Shown here piece after piece: positions 35,481-46,890 of a stretch of DNA of 64,000 nt. The notes under the pieces were generated by a model that saw only the letters and a program-made list of their open reading frames with translations, ran no database searches and was not told the origin of the DNA. Made by a program: the position numbers and the translations under genes. This stretch comes from Macrotis lagotis (lineage: Eukaryota > Chordata > Mammalia > Peramelemorphia > Peramelidae). The DNA is taken from the NCBI RefSeq assembly GCF_037893015.1, contig NC_133661.1, forward strand, positions 186,680,203-186,744,202, given 5' to 3'. The stretch's first letter is position 1, and each line of letters opens with the position of its first letter.

Positions 35481-36039
35481 CAGAGAAAGAAAGAACCAAT
35501 GAACTAGACATGCAACTAAAAAAAACTAGTTAAAATCCCTAATTAAACACCAAATTGGAAGTCCAGAAAATCAAAGGATAATAATAGAATAATAAGAATA
35601 AAATTGAAAGTAAGAAAACCATTTAAGTAATAGACAAAAATCAGGGAGGATCTGGTTTTATGGAAAAAATTTATGAACAATTGGTTAATCTAATGCTTTT
35701 TGAAAGAAAGATTTAGGGACAAGATATAGCTATTTGACAAAACTTGCTGAGAAAAGAGAGAAATTAGATATGGACTAAACATCTCAAAACTGTATAACAA
35801 AATAAGATTAAATGAATACATGATTTAAGCAAAAAGACATAAAAGGTAATGTTGTGGGAAAATTAGTGATGCAAGAAATATTTTATCTATCAGATTTACC
35901 TGGAAAAGTTTATGATCAAACAAGAGGTCATTACAGTATGTAAAATGGATAATTTGGATTATATAACCAAGATTGGAAAGAAGGAAACTGGGGAAATTTT
36001 TTTATAGCAAGTTTCTCTGACAAAAGTCTCATTTCTCAA

Positions 36040-36065
<26 letters not shown>
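36040..36065 (+). repeat. (TA)n microsatellite
   Basis: About 13 TA units inside L1 debris. Confidence 0.95.
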
Positions 36066-36070
<5 letters not shown>

Positions 36071-36220
36071 TGAGTCAAATTTATAAGAATGAGTCAATTG
36101 ACAAATGATTAATGGATATGAAAAGGCAGTTTTCAGAAGAAGAAATCAAAGTTATCAATAGTCATATAAAATGTTTTAAATCACCATAGGCTAGAAAAAC
36201 AGACATTAAAACAACTTTGA

Positions 36221-36341
36221 GGGGCAGCTAGGTGGTGCAGGAGTACCTGAGTTCAAATCAGACACTTAATAATAATTACCTAGCTGTGTGACCTTGGACA
36301 AGCCACTTAACCCCATTGCGCTGCAAAAAAAACCTAAAAAA
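36221..36341 (+). mobile_element. tRNA-derived SINE inside L1
   Basis: Sense SINE whose head has lost about 30 bp (GTGGATAGAGCACCGGCCCTGG is missing). AACTTT flanks both sides, as expected of the duplicated L1 target ACAACTTT. Confidence 0.87.
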
Positions 36342-36660
36342 AACTTTAAAGTATCACCTCACACCTATTAGACTGGCAAATTAGATTAGATGACAGAAAA
36401 TGAAAAGTTCAAATGTTGGGGGGGATGTGGAAAAATAGAGACAATAATGAATTATTGATGGAATTGTGAACTGATTCACCTGTTCTAAAGAACAATCTGA
36501 AATATGCCCAAAGGATTATAAAACTGTATATACCTTTTGGCCTAGCAATATCACTCCTAAGTTTATTATCCCAAAGTGTTTAAAGGGAAAAAAAAGAAAA
36601 GGAATTATATATATACAAATATTTACAGTAACTCTTTTTGTGGTAGTGAAGAATTTTAGA

Positions 36661-37880
36661 AAAGATAGCTATGTCAGACTTTTGGAGAAAAATTGAATGA
36701 GGATAGAAAAGACATTTGCTTTCTTGTCTGCAGTACATGGAACCTACCTGAAATTGACCATGTATTAGGAGGGCATATTTGAAAAATCAATCATATGTAG
36801 AAAGCAGAAAACTTAAATGCATCCTTTCCTGATCATGTTGCAATAAAATTTACACATAATAAAGGGCTATGAAAAGATAAACTAAAAATTAATTGAAAAT
36901 AAATAACCTAATTTTAAAGAATGAGTGGATCAACAACAAATCCTAGAAATAATCAACAATTTCATCCAAGACAATGACAATAATAAAGCATCATATCAAA
37001 ACTTGTGGGGTACAGATAAAGAACCTATTGGGGAAATATCATATCTCTAAATACCTATATGAATAAAATAAAGAGGAGATTAATGAATTGAACATGCAAC
37101 AAAAAACTAGAAAAAGAACAAATTAAAAATCTTGATTAAATATCAAATTAGAAATTCTGAAAATCAAAGGAGAAATTCATGAAGTTGAAAGTAAAGAAAA
37201 TCATAGAACTAATAAATAAAACTAAGAGTGGTTTTATGAAAAAAAATCTTTGGTTAATCTGATTAAAAAAAAGAAAGAAGAAAACCGAGTTACCAATATC
37301 AAAAATAAAAAGTGTCAACTCAATCAATGAGGAAGAAATTAAAGTAATAATATAGATTGCTTTTGAAAATCATTTGGCCTTTTATCCAGAAATTTAACAA
37401 ACATTATAAAAATGAGAATAATCAATTATAAAAGGTCTTTGGAAAGAAAGACACTCTAATGTACTATTGGTGGAGCAGTAAATTGCTCCTACCATTTTGG
37501 ATTACAGTTTGGAATTATACAAGAAGTCACTGACCCCTCCACATTCATTGACATAGTAATCCCACTATCAGATATACTCTGTACACCAATGGAGGCACAA
37601 GAACAAAGTTTCAATAGCAATCTTTTTTTTAATGGGTGCAAAGAGCTGAACATATTATTGCATAGTCAAATAGAATATGGTAAGTATAGAATGGTGTATG
37701 TTTGGGCATTCCAAATAAATCAATTTCTCTTCAACCTAGTTCATAGAATCACACAAAATAAGAGGCAAGTTAAAAAAAACCCTCAGGTATTTGAGTTGCA
37801 AGGAAGAATAAAGACAGGCTTACACCTTATACCCCCTTTCATTTTGTGTGAAGAAGTGTTATAATTAGCACTGATGGAAA
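36661..37880 (+). mobile_element. L1 ORF2 linker fragment and 3' debris
   Basis: 36715-37330 translates in broken frames like the segment between L1 endonuclease and RT: a stretch like IDHVLGG, then a WKLNN-, NEWI- and YQNLWG-like order, then a KTKSGFYEK-like end. 37400-37600 resembles the ORF2 C-terminal end again, so at least two L1 insertions or one with a large deletion lie here. Confidence 0.6.
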
Positions 37881-37925
37881 CTGAACACTGCTAGCCAGTG
37901 ACAAACCAAGTACTCCATACCTTTT

Positions 37926-38313
37926 TTTTTTTAATTTTTATTAAAGATATTTGAGTTTTACAATTTTCCCCCAATCTTGCTTCCCTCCCTCCACCCCCAC
38001 CCCACAGATAGCACTCCGTCAGTCTTTACTTTGTTTCCATGTTGTACCTTGATCTAAATTGGGTGTGGAGAGAGAAATCATATCCTTAAAGAGAACAGAA
38101 TTCTCAGAAGTAACCAGATCAAACAATAAGACATCTGGTTTTTTTTCCCCCCGAATTAAAGGGAATAGTCCTTGTACTTGGTTCAAACTCCGCAGGTCCT
38201 TATCTGGATACAGATGGTACTCTCCTTTGCAGACAGCTTAAAATTGTTCCCAATTGTTGCGCTGATGGAATGAGCAAGTCCTTCAAGGTTGAACATCACT
38301 CCCATGTTGCTTC
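37926..38313 (-). mobile_element. 5'-truncated L1 tail, minus strand, with TSD
   Basis: The T-rich start on the plus strand is the poly(A) tail. It continues through CCCCAATCTTGCTTCCCTCC and ends in GAACATCACTCCCATGTTGC, the antisense of an L1 3' untranslated region. An 11-bp duplication CCATACCTTTT lies at 37915-37925 and 38314-38324. A younger insertion about 390 bp long. Confidence 0.8.
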
Positions 38314-38846
38314 CCATACCTTTTAAAACACTCTCGGACTCCCTAAAGAGTCATTCTGAGGATTGTGAATTATGCATTTGACCAACAGAAATGCTGAAAG
38401 AAACATAACAACACTAGAGGTATTCACTAAGTATGAGTCTCTCTATTAGTATCTGCCCCCTTTTCCCCAATGATATTCTATGTAGTAACTCGGCTACTTT
38501 GGTGGTCCAGTGGCAAGGAGAGAAGCCTTCCTTTATCTATTAGGTCTCGGCAAAGTCTTCTGAAGTATATACCTTGACATTTTCTTCAATAGATTTTTCT
38601 AGATCAAAGTTATTTGGATAGGATTCAGCTTTTGAAAATACTTCCTATAAGACCAAGGACGAGTACTGGATGACTATCACGTCATTTAAAAATACAACTG
38701 AATCACCACTTTATTTCATTACCGCGAAGAGATTTACTCACAAAAACCGCGTAATTATACCGAGGGAGGCTAGCGGTTGACATCTGTTCCTACAGAAGGA
38801 AGTGGGAGTGAATCTTTCACCATTAAAGATCAAGTGAAAGCAAAGC

Positions 38847-38852
38847 AAAAAA
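38847..38852 (-). terminator. Pol III terminator of tRNA-Thr (second)
   Basis: Six T on the minus strand, eleven bases past the mature end. Confidence 0.75.
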
Positions 38853-38863
38853 GCATAAATGAA

Positions 38864-38936
38864 AGGCCCCAGCGAGATTTGAACTCGCGACCCCTGGTTT
38901 ACAAGACCAGTGCTCTAACCCCTGAGCTATGGAGCC
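38864..38936 (-). tRNA. tRNA-Thr (TGT anticodon), copy 2
   Basis: 73 nt, identical to 21861-21933, with intact stems, box A, box B and a T6 terminator. It is the only intact tRNA in the second Thr-Pro-Tyr module. The flanks have diverged widely from copy 1 while the gene has not. Confidence 0.97.
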
Positions 38937-39383
38937 CTTGCATTTCTGTCTTTGACAGGATTCAAAGAATACTGAAAAACACTCTATTATTAAAAATCTA
39001 TCTGTTATTTCATGTTTTGCTTGGTTCTTGGTTCTGCTGTGCAAAGATACAAAGCTGTGTTAAAACGCTTCCTTGTATTCATCAAAGAGAATTCACATCT
39101 CGGTGGAGCGCGGAAAAATCAAGAAAAGTAGTGCTTTATAATTGAATTAGAAATCAATCAGGAGATGACTAACTTATCAGGCTCACTTGGAAAAATGATT
39201 ATCCTTTTCGCGTGGCAACCTCCACTGCAAGATCTGAACTAGGTTTCCTATCTTTACCGAGGTTTGCTTCCTTCCCAAACTCAAATTGTTTGGTAGGGAA
39301 GAGTTACCTAGAGCTAGACACTTTTCTTCATCCGCACTGAAGTGTACAGTAAAGACCCAGTCTAGGTAATGAGGTGAGGAGGT

Positions 39384-39402
39384 GGGGGGTGGGGGGGGGG
39401 GG
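39384..39402 (+). repeat. G tract
   Basis: G6 then T then G12, about 450 bp beyond tRNA-Thr copy 2. Potential G-quadruplex. Confidence 0.9.
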
Positions 39403-39424
39403 CTAGGGAAGGGAAGGGAGTAGA

Positions 39425-39660
39425 GAAGCTAGGTAGTTCAGTAAATAGAGGAAGACCTGAGTTTCAGTACAGCCACAACTAATTACTACCCCTGTGACCC
39501 GGGATAAATGGCTTTATCTCTATTTGCCTCAATGTTCTTGTATGTTCTTGAGGGATAATAAAAGCACCTACATCCTGAGTTGTGGAGATGTAATGAAGTA
39601 ATATTTTATTGAGTTTGCAAACTTTAAAAATGCTATATAAATGCAAAAAACTTTTTAAAA
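39425..39660 (+). mobile_element. MIR/CORE-type SINE
   Basis: It has AGCTAGGTAGTTCAGTAAATAG, GACCTGAGTTTCAGTACAG, CCTGTGACCCGGGATAAATGG and TTTGCAAACTTTAAAAATGC in SINE order. The equivalent position in module 1 holds 22205-22420, so it was probably present before the duplication. Confidence 0.72.
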
Positions 39661-39844
39661 GAGAGCACTTGATACGATATTAAAAACTGTAGCTTCATCA
39701 CTGCAAAAGACAGCATGGATTATATTTACTTTAGGCAATTCCAAAATACCATGATCTCCGTTTGGACAAGAAGAGACTGACAGATCTAAAGAATTAAATA
39801 AAACTTGCTTTAGGGAGAGGAAAACCAGTTAGAATGTGTAGCTT

Positions 39845-39985
39845 GGCGGGAAGAGATGAAGATGCCTTGGGCAATTTATTTAAACACCCTGGGTCTCTTT
39901 TTTCTCATCCGTAAAGAGAGACCGAAGGGTGAACCATATGACCTTTGAGATTCTTGCCAGTTCATTCTAGCTCTGTGACCTTAAC
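39845..39985 (+). mobile_element. CORE-type SINE fragment
   Basis: It has TGGGCAATTTATTTAAACACC, TCTCATCCGTAAAGAGAGACC and CATATGACCTTTGAGATTC, the counterpart of 22590-22735. Confidence 0.68.
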
Positions 39986-40400
39986 CAGTGTGGATAAGGA
40001 TAGGCAAGTGTAGACAGGAGTCCCATGGGCCAACCAGAAAGACTCGAGATTCCTCTAGTTTGGTCATTCTCTCCAGGGTCTCCTTAAACCTCCAAAGCAA
40101 CCCACTATCCAACCCAAGATCTGGAAAACAACACATTGGCTTAGGGTGACATAGAAATCATGTCGGGAGGGACATCTCAGAAAATGACTGGAAGTTTAAG
40201 GAGGAATGGGGGAAGGGAGCAAAAGATGGGAAGAGATAGATTAATTCATTAATTGAAGAAACGACAGCCAAAGTGAGTCAATCATTTGATATGAGGCCAG
40301 TTCGGTTTTGTTAGTCTGTTGAAATGGGTGAAAAAGTGTGTGAGAATTATATAATAAACCTTGGTGGTGAGTGATGGCCACGAAGTGGGAACCTTGATTC

Positions 40401-41780
40401 AGAGCCTTGGTCACCCTGAGATTGCCTGCCTCCAAGAGCCTAGCCATCGCCTTATATAGCTTTCAGATTTCCACTTCAGTGCTATCTATACTTGGAAAGA
40501 AAATAAAAATAAATCCCAGGTTGCCCTTTTAAAAAAAGTTTGCTAGTGTGTGGTTTTTGTTTTGTTGTCTTGCTTTTGACTCCTTATTTTTACTCCGGTT
40601 AAAGACAAAAACAAGAAAACTGCAAGAATAGCAACAAAAGCAGAGAACAAAGAATAGTCAACTAGGAGTTCCTGGTGTCATAACCTGGCCAAATGACCAA
40701 AACACTCCGTTCTGTAGGATGCTGTGGACTCTTTAAAGATCGTTGCTAAATTTCTTCTTGGTAATTCTCTATCCACCTGGGGAGATCAGATATGGCATTT
40801 TGCAGTATTTGTGTTTCTGCTTGAGTTCTATGGAAAAAGCCAACTCTTAAATAGCTATGAACTGTTGATGGCAGGCCGTTCTGGTCCTGGGAACCATCAT
40901 CGGAGATGTGTAGAGAAGGTTTAAAGTGGCCGAGACTTCTTTGGTTGTACAGAATATTTCAGTCATTAAGTGTGGCATCATCTTAATGGTAGTTTTATTT
41001 ACATAAAACGACTGGATTCTTACTTCCTCATTACCTGATCATCACTCTTGCAAATGCTGCTAATTTGGACAGTTCTGCAACTGGGATTACAATTCAGAGG
41101 CTAAATTGTTGCTGTTCCAGGGAGTGATAGAAACAAATTAGTAGATATGAATGCTGCAGTATGAAAGAATTGCTCACTTAGCTAATACAAAATTCTGGTC
41201 CCCAGGACTGATGATCTGATAATGTCATTTGGCCTTCTAATGATTGACAGTAGGTTCATTTCTGTATGGAATTTGATGTCCAGGTAGACAACACATTTTA
41301 GAAAACTTAGCTTAGAAAACTATTCCAAAATAGATGAAATATAACTCTAGCAATTACTTTAAAGAAAGATACTGAGTCAAAAACCCAGGAGGCATCCCAT
41401 CTGATGAGTGTAACAGATCCCAAGAAGTATGAATTTGAGAATGAACTGTGTTTCCCAAACATCAGAACCCCTCTGTATGGTCCATGAGGGATGGATCTCA
41501 TGCTACAATCAACTGCTGTTTCTGGTGAGCATGATTCTTTCTTTCCTCTGTATGACTGTATCACTACTAACTACACGCAGGGCCAGACTGGTTCAGTGCT
41601 CAGTCAGGTTGAAACTTTGGTATTAACTACTGATACATTTTCATGGAGACATGATTATAATCTCTCTCTCTCTCTCTTTTCATTTTTTTCCACAGAATGA
41701 CCATGAAACTTAACTGTAATATTTTTTACCCAACCCTTTTTAGAAATTCTGCTTAGGAAAGAATATAGAGGAGAGAGGCT
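40401..41780. other. Intergenic, nothing recognised
   Basis: About 1.4 kb between the Thr-linked block and the next SINE, with no counterpart in module 1, where Thr and Pro are only 1.3 kb apart. No gene or repeat family was identified. Confidence 0.45.
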
Positions 41781-41932
41781 ATTTTTTTTTTTAGTTTTTG
41801 CAAGGCAATGGGGTTAAGTGGCTTGCCCAAGGCCACACAGCTAGGTAATTATTGTGTCTGAGGCTGGATTTGAACTCAGGTACTCCTGACTCCAAGGCCA
41901 GTGCTCTATCCACTGTGCCACCTAGCTGCCCC
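41781..41932 (-). mobile_element. tRNA-derived SINE, antisense
   Basis: Near-complete antisense copy from TTTTTAGTTTTTGCAAGGC to CCACCTAGCTGCCCC. It lacks four bases in the TTATTAAGTGTC block. Confidence 0.92.
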
Positions 41933-42397
41933 TTGTAATATTTTTTTTAAATAAATATTTCTATATAAAAAATTTTTAAAGACTTGGTGGTGATTGAGGG
42001 TTGAAGTAGAGGTAATTTGGAAGAAACTGCAAACTTGACTGTCCTTGGGTTTAGGGTGGGTGATAGTGGTATTGTTTCAGAGACAGAAGTAGCTTGGTGG
42101 AAGGAGGATGGAAGCCAAAAAGACCCAAGGTCCCCTAGCCTCTGGTGCAAGAGATTAGAGTGTAGAGTGTATATTTATGTCCTTTCTTGAATTCCAGAGA
42201 TAATGAAAGGAGTGTGATGTATAATGAAAGGGGTGTGGGAAAGTGAGTGCAAGGTGGAGAGAAGAATAATGGGGGAAAAGAGAAAAGAACAGTTTTAGGA
42301 AACTGGTGCAGTAATTTCTTAAACTGGAGTTCTAAGAACAAAAAAAAACCCATCTTTAAAAACCCCACTTAAGAATAAAAGGTGTATCTTTTATTGT

Positions 42398-42469
42398 GGT
42401 TTGTTGGTCTAGGGGTATTATTCTTGCTTTGGGTGTGAGAGGTCCCTGGTTCAAGTGCTGGACAAACCC
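42398..42469 (+). pseudogene. tRNA-Pro (TGG) pseudogene
   Basis: 72 nt, collinear with tRNA-Pro and without gaps. The acceptor GGTTTGT/ACAAACC still pairs fully because substitutions occurred on both sides. Box A (TTGGTCTAGGGG) and the TTTGGGT anticodon loop are unchanged. The T stem has two mismatches, box B reads GGTTCAAGTGC instead of GGTTCAAATCC, and there is no T-run within the next 40 bases. Most changes are CpG to TpG or CpA. It occupies the position of Pro-AGG in the second Thr-Pro-Tyr module, yet its anticodon is TGG. Very likely inactive. Confidence 0.85.
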
Positions 42470-42475
42470 TGCAAT

Positions 42476-42493
42476 CCCCCCCGCCCCCCGCCC
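42476..42493 (+). repeat. C-rich tract
   Basis: Three C runs separated by single G, directly after the tRNA-Pro pseudogene where a terminator would lie. The minus strand is a potential G-quadruplex. Confidence 0.9.
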
Positions 42494-42530
42494 ATTTACC
42501 TTCAATCGAAAATTACTAAATTAGAATTTA

Positions 42531-42712
42531 GAGGCAGCTAGATGGTGAAATGGTTAGATCCTGGTTCTAAAATCAACTGGCCTCAGACACTTATTAACTT
42601 TGTGAACTTGGCCAAATCACTTTATCTGATTGCTTCGAATGGAGGACTATCTCCAATTATCCTGATTCATATCTTACCACTGGACCCAGACACCTCTGGA
42701 GGAGACATTATT
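42531..42712 (+). mobile_element. tRNA-SINE with RTE-type 3' tail
   Basis: The head GAGGCAGCTAGATGGTG and GGCCTCAGACACTTATTAAC pass into ATCTCCAATTATCCTGATTC and CCACTGGACCCAGACACCTC, the tail of SINEs that use an RTE LINE for mobilisation in therian mammals. Diverged, and the tail end is missing. Confidence 0.65.
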
Positions 42713-43004
42713 ATCATACTGGAACTTGGTGATTTTGTTTTGCCTTTTCTGATTTGGGTTCTGTAGTTGATGCAATGTCTCTTGGTGGGGAGGCCCCTTC
42801 AGGTTGGACATATTGCAGCTCTGAGTAACAAGGCATAAAATTCAGACTTTGTGGGTAGAGGGTGGTCTCACACTTAGAACATACAGCTTATTTCTCCTCT
42901 TTCTGGGTGGAGGGGGATAAGATAGAGCATAAATTCTCACCATTGCATGTGGGGGAGGGGAGAGAATCATCTTTAAACAAACACTTTCTACTCCTTTCCT
43001 CTGG

Positions 43005-44080
43005 TCATAGAAGTGATTTAGGAATTCCTCATGAAGGACATCATCACTCTACCTGAGCCAGTAATTCCATTCCTCTGAGCCTTGATTTCTCTTTTTCTTC
43101 TTCCTCTCTTTCTCCTTTTCCTCATCTCTTCCTCTTTCCTACTTCCTCTCTCTTCTTCCATCTCTCTGTACCTCCCTTCCCTTCTCCTTCTTCTTCCTCC
43201 CCTCTCTCTTCCCTCCTCTGTCTTCTCTGGGTGTGTCTCTCTTGGCCTGTATCTGTAGTGTCTTCCACTTGTGGGTCTCTGCAATCCTTTTTTTAAAAAA
43301 ACTCTCCCCTTGACCTTTCTGCCCCATCTACCAACTATCCCTTTCTCCTTCAATATGAAATGCCTTGGGAAAATCAACAGTGAATGCCTCTATTTTCTGC
43401 CTAATCCTTGACTCCTGAATCTTTAGCAGACTATCTCTGATCCCCACCACTTCAATGAGAGGGTTCTCTTAAGGCCCCATATTGTTGATCAGACCGTCCC
43501 ACTTGCCTTCTTAATTGTCTCCTTTTCTGTTCTCTACTTCCTCCTCTCTGCAGATCTTAAAGTAGTTGTCCTACCTACTTTCTTGCTCTTAACTTTTCTT
43601 AACTCATTATTCTCCTTGATCTTTAATAGCTCACCCAGTAAAGTAATGCATTATCAAGTTTGAGACTTTGGGGATGTTTAGATTCAGATTTTTAGGAAGA
43701 ACAGCAATTTTTGTAAAAATTAATGAAAGAAGCCTGACAACATTATTTATCTTGGTAGACATTACATTTTGTGCCTGAAAAGGAGAAAAGAGACAAAAGA
43801 GAAGTGTTATTTGACCAGAAGTGGCTGACCTGAATGAGACTGGAAGATTTTAAGGAGTAATGCAATTACCAGCAATTCTCCCTGAAATAGAAATCTAAGT
43901 CATCTATGCTAAGTGTGGAATGGACTGGGGTTATCCCCTAGAGTTGATCTCCTGGCTCAACATCTTTCAATCCATTTTCTTGAAGCACACAATTTTCATT
44001 GTGCTTACCATCTTGGAAACCTCCTCTGGACCCACTCCATCCCTTCAAAGCCCTTCCTAAAATGTACTGGCTAGAATCAA
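43005..44080. repeat. Duplicated module, copy 2: block downstream of Pro
   Basis: Paralogue of 24020-24980, in the same order and the same orientation relative to the Thr and Pro genes. It includes its own CT-rich run at 43085-43220, whose antisense gives the arginine/glutamate-rich frame at 43018-43377. Confidence 0.65.
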
Positions 44081-44369
44081 ATGTATAAGATATCTATTTA
44101 CATATTATGACAAATGTGATATAGTGGTACAAGTACAGAAAGTACTTTTGTAATTTATAAGGTAAGTATCATAGATAGTATTGTCCTCTTTTTGCTTACC
44201 AAGAAACTGAGGCTCAGAAAGTTTAAGTGATTCATACGTTCTTTTTATCCATTTCTTTATGACTTCAACTTGGATACTTTTCCTACTTGAATAAATATAT
44301 TTGTTGATGGACAAGAAAAAAGAGAAAGGATGTTATATTTGTTTACTCCACCCCCACACATCTTATGAT

Positions 44370-44860
44370 AATTACTGGAGTGTGAAGGAAATGGAAACAA
44401 GTCTTTTTCCTTCTATGGTTTCTCAGAAGTTCATATGCTCCCCATCTTCCTAGACTACTGTAGTGACCCATGACATTGTAAATAGGACTAATTGTGACTG
44501 TCATGGAGCCCTTTGAGAAGCAGAATCACTTGTAAAAATAAGGGAGGATCTAGTTGATGAAAACTATCATTTTATTCCTATAATTTATTACCTAAGTGAG
44601 ACTCCAAATGTGCTTTTCTAATCTCATAAACAAAGAATTCTTTCTGATGCTGAATTATCTGAATCATCCTTGATTTCTCTTAAGTTCTTGATATCCCTGG
44701 GGTCAAGAATATATTTTGATGGTGGGGAGCTCAAAAAGTTTAGAATTCAGAGATCAGAACTGTTATCTTCAAAAGCAGAGTGATACTGCCACAGAAAGCA
44801 AATTTCTTAAAAACTCAAATACTTTCCTTTGTCTCACTATCACCAGAACCTAACCCAGGA
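44370..44860. repeat. Duplicated module, copy 2: third block
   Basis: Weak collinear counterpart of 25880-26500, best seen at CTGAATCATCCTTGATTTCTC. Confidence 0.45.
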
Positions 44861-45153
44861 CCTGGCAGGGTTAGTCATTGAGGAACATTCAGCTCCCTGG
44901 TTTTTCTCACTTGGGCACTTGTAAACTAGAAATGGGACTCAAGTCAAACATAGGAATTCAACACCCTTTACCTCTAACATCTTTCCATGAAAGTCCTTTG
45001 AATGTTCTTAGTTTCCATGATCCTATATTGCCAGTTAGATGTAGTTCATATATCTTCCTCTACTAAAAGTTCCGAATGTGGAATACATTATCTACCTCTA
45101 TATCAGCAGCCAGATCAAAAGATTGCTCATAAGTTTCTGTTTCCCCACTTTTT

Positions 45154-45312
45154 TTTTAGGTTTTCTTTTTTTTTGGTAAGGCAAACGGGGTTAAGTGGCT
45201 TACTCAAGGCTACACAGTTAGGTAATTATTAAGTGTCTGGGACCAGATCTGAACCCAGGTATTCCTGACTCCAGGGCTGGTGCTTTATCCACTATGCCAC
45301 CTAGCCGCCCCA
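45154..45312 (-). mobile_element. tRNA-derived SINE, antisense, first of a pair
   Basis: Full antisense copy ending CACCTAGCCGCCCCA. The target TGTTTCCCCACTTTTT is present before it (45138-45153) and after it (45313-45328). Confidence 0.92.
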
Positions 45313-45328
45313 TGTTTCCCCACTTTTT

Positions 45329-45467
45329 GTTTTGCAAGGCAATGGGGTTAAGTGGCTTGCCCAAGGCCACACAGCTAGGTAATTATTAAGTGTCTAAGGT
45401 CAGATTTGAACACAGGTACTCCTGACTTCAGGGCCAGAGCTCTATCCACTTCACCACCTAGCTGCCC
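45329..45467 (-). mobile_element. tRNA-derived SINE, antisense, second of a pair
   Basis: Second antisense copy, different in sequence from its neighbour, followed by TGTTTCCTGACTTTTT (45468-45483). The same 16-bp target thus appears three times around two SINEs. Confidence 0.92.
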
Positions 45468-46121
45468 TGTTTCCTGACTTTTTAAGGAATTTTTTTTTGT
45501 GATTTTTGGTGGCCATTGATCACCTTTAAGTCAGTGCTATAGTTGTGACTTTTTTTTCCCACTGGGTCAACCTTTGTAATATTTAGTTCTCTGTATCCTC
45601 ATTTCTTTCCTGGAGTCAATCCTACATTGTTCACCATAAGTCTGAAACAACGAGGATAATTTTTATATCTCTATTTTCTCAAGTTTCATTCCCATATAAG
45701 TCAGCTCAGAGGCAATGCCCATTAGTCCACTTGATCATGAAAGGGATGCATAAGGACAGTAGGGCAGCCCCAACTCCATACTCAAAGAAGTCTGAAACCT
45801 ACAATTTCTCTTCAAAGCCATGGTCAGATTAAAACTTGGAAATCTTAGTACCAAATCATGTGCTTTAATTCATTATTCTCATATCCCTTCTTTCTTTCAA
45901 TTCTTCTTTTTTTTGCCCTTTCTTCCTTCTTCCTCTCCCTTTCTTCCATGTTTTCTTGACTTTAGCAAAAAAAAAATATGAATTTCTTTCAGTGTAAAGA
46001 AAATCCCTGCTGCAATCCACAGATTGGAGGTATATAAAAATGGATTCTTAACATATTTTAAGGAAGGAAAATATCACTGATATGAAAAGAAATTTGGTTT
46101 TCATTGCAACCAAAAAATTAT

Positions 46122-46137
46122 AAGAGTAGAGTAAATA
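46122..46137 (+). repeat. Target-site duplication of HAL1-A (left)
   Basis: AAGAGTAGAGTAAATA, repeated exactly at 49346-49361. Confidence 0.93.
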
Positions 46138-46151
46138 GTTTTTCATGAATT

Positions 46152-46180
46152 GGGGGTGGAGCCAAGATGGCCACAAGAGT
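46152..46180 (+). promoter_or_regulatory. L1-type 5' end with YY1-like motif
   Basis: GCCAAGATGGCC just inside the 5' end matches the YY1 site that directs accurate start of L1 transcription in human L1. The same motif sits at the same place in copy B, and GCCAGGATGGC in the L1 at 60979. Confidence 0.65.
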
Positions 46181-46890
46181 GGATGTTGTCTCAGGTGCTC
46201 TCTCATAAATCTTCGAAACTAAGGACTTTAATTAAATTTTCAAGAGACAAAACCCCCCACCGAGGGACCCAGTGAGGCAGTTCTCCTACTCAAGGTAACC
46301 TGGAAAAGAGCAGAAAGGCTCTGCTTCCCGGGGTTGGAGGAGTGGCCCCCCAGAGTGAGAGAACTTCAGCCTCCTGGAGGCAGCCCCAGGGTGCTGGGAG
46401 CCGTGGCTCACAGCAGTGGGGGAGTTTCCTGAGCTACGCCCTAGGGAGCACTGGGCATAAATTGGGGGAACAGAAGGGGGACCTCTGCCAGAGCAAGCAC
46501 TTGAAATCCAGCCCTCAGGGCACACAGCCAGCAGCAGCAGGGCCACTGAATTCCAGATCCAGGAAACATAAGCAGGCAGAGCCAGTAAGCAGGAGCCCCC
46601 CAGGGCATGAGCCCATTGAGCTCAGGGAGGGGAGTGAAGAGAGACTGCAGAGCTCTGTCCTCTGCCCCTGGAACAGGACTCTGGGGCTCTGACCGCATTC
46701 AGATCCTGATTGCAGTCTAGGCCACCCCATAGAACAGCAGGGGCCCCGTCCATCTCAGCCCTGTAGCAGAGGGGGGTGCATATGATCATTCACAGACCAG
46801 GAGGGAGGACAGAGCCTCACACACTGAGACCCTTGTGGAAGTGTCCCAAAAGCTCAGGAAGCACCCCCCAAACAGGCTTAGGCTGGGAAA

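Larger units (their letters stand above)
35490..36660 (+). mobile_element. L1 ORF2/3' fragment, plus strand
   Basis: It follows the L1 ORF2 order with large gaps: a linker-like GAACTAGACATGCAACTAA stretch, then TGGATAATTTGGATTATAT, AGTCAAATTTATAAGAATG, CACCTCACACCTATTAGACT and GGGGATGTGGAAAAATAG. A (TA)n run and a SINE interrupt it. Confidence 0.7.
38700..40400. repeat. Duplicated module, copy 2: tRNA-Thr and flanks
   Basis: Paralogue of 21720-23110, with shared landmarks in the same order on both sides of an identical tRNA-Thr. It retains more CpG than copy 1 in places (GCGTAATTATACCGAGG against GTGTAATTATACCAGGG). Confidence 0.7.

Noticed and set aside
46286-46730. Overlapping open frames on both strands, up to 116 codons
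   Set aside because: They lie in the GC-rich 5' untranslated region of HAL1-A. The equivalent region of copy B does not keep the same frames.
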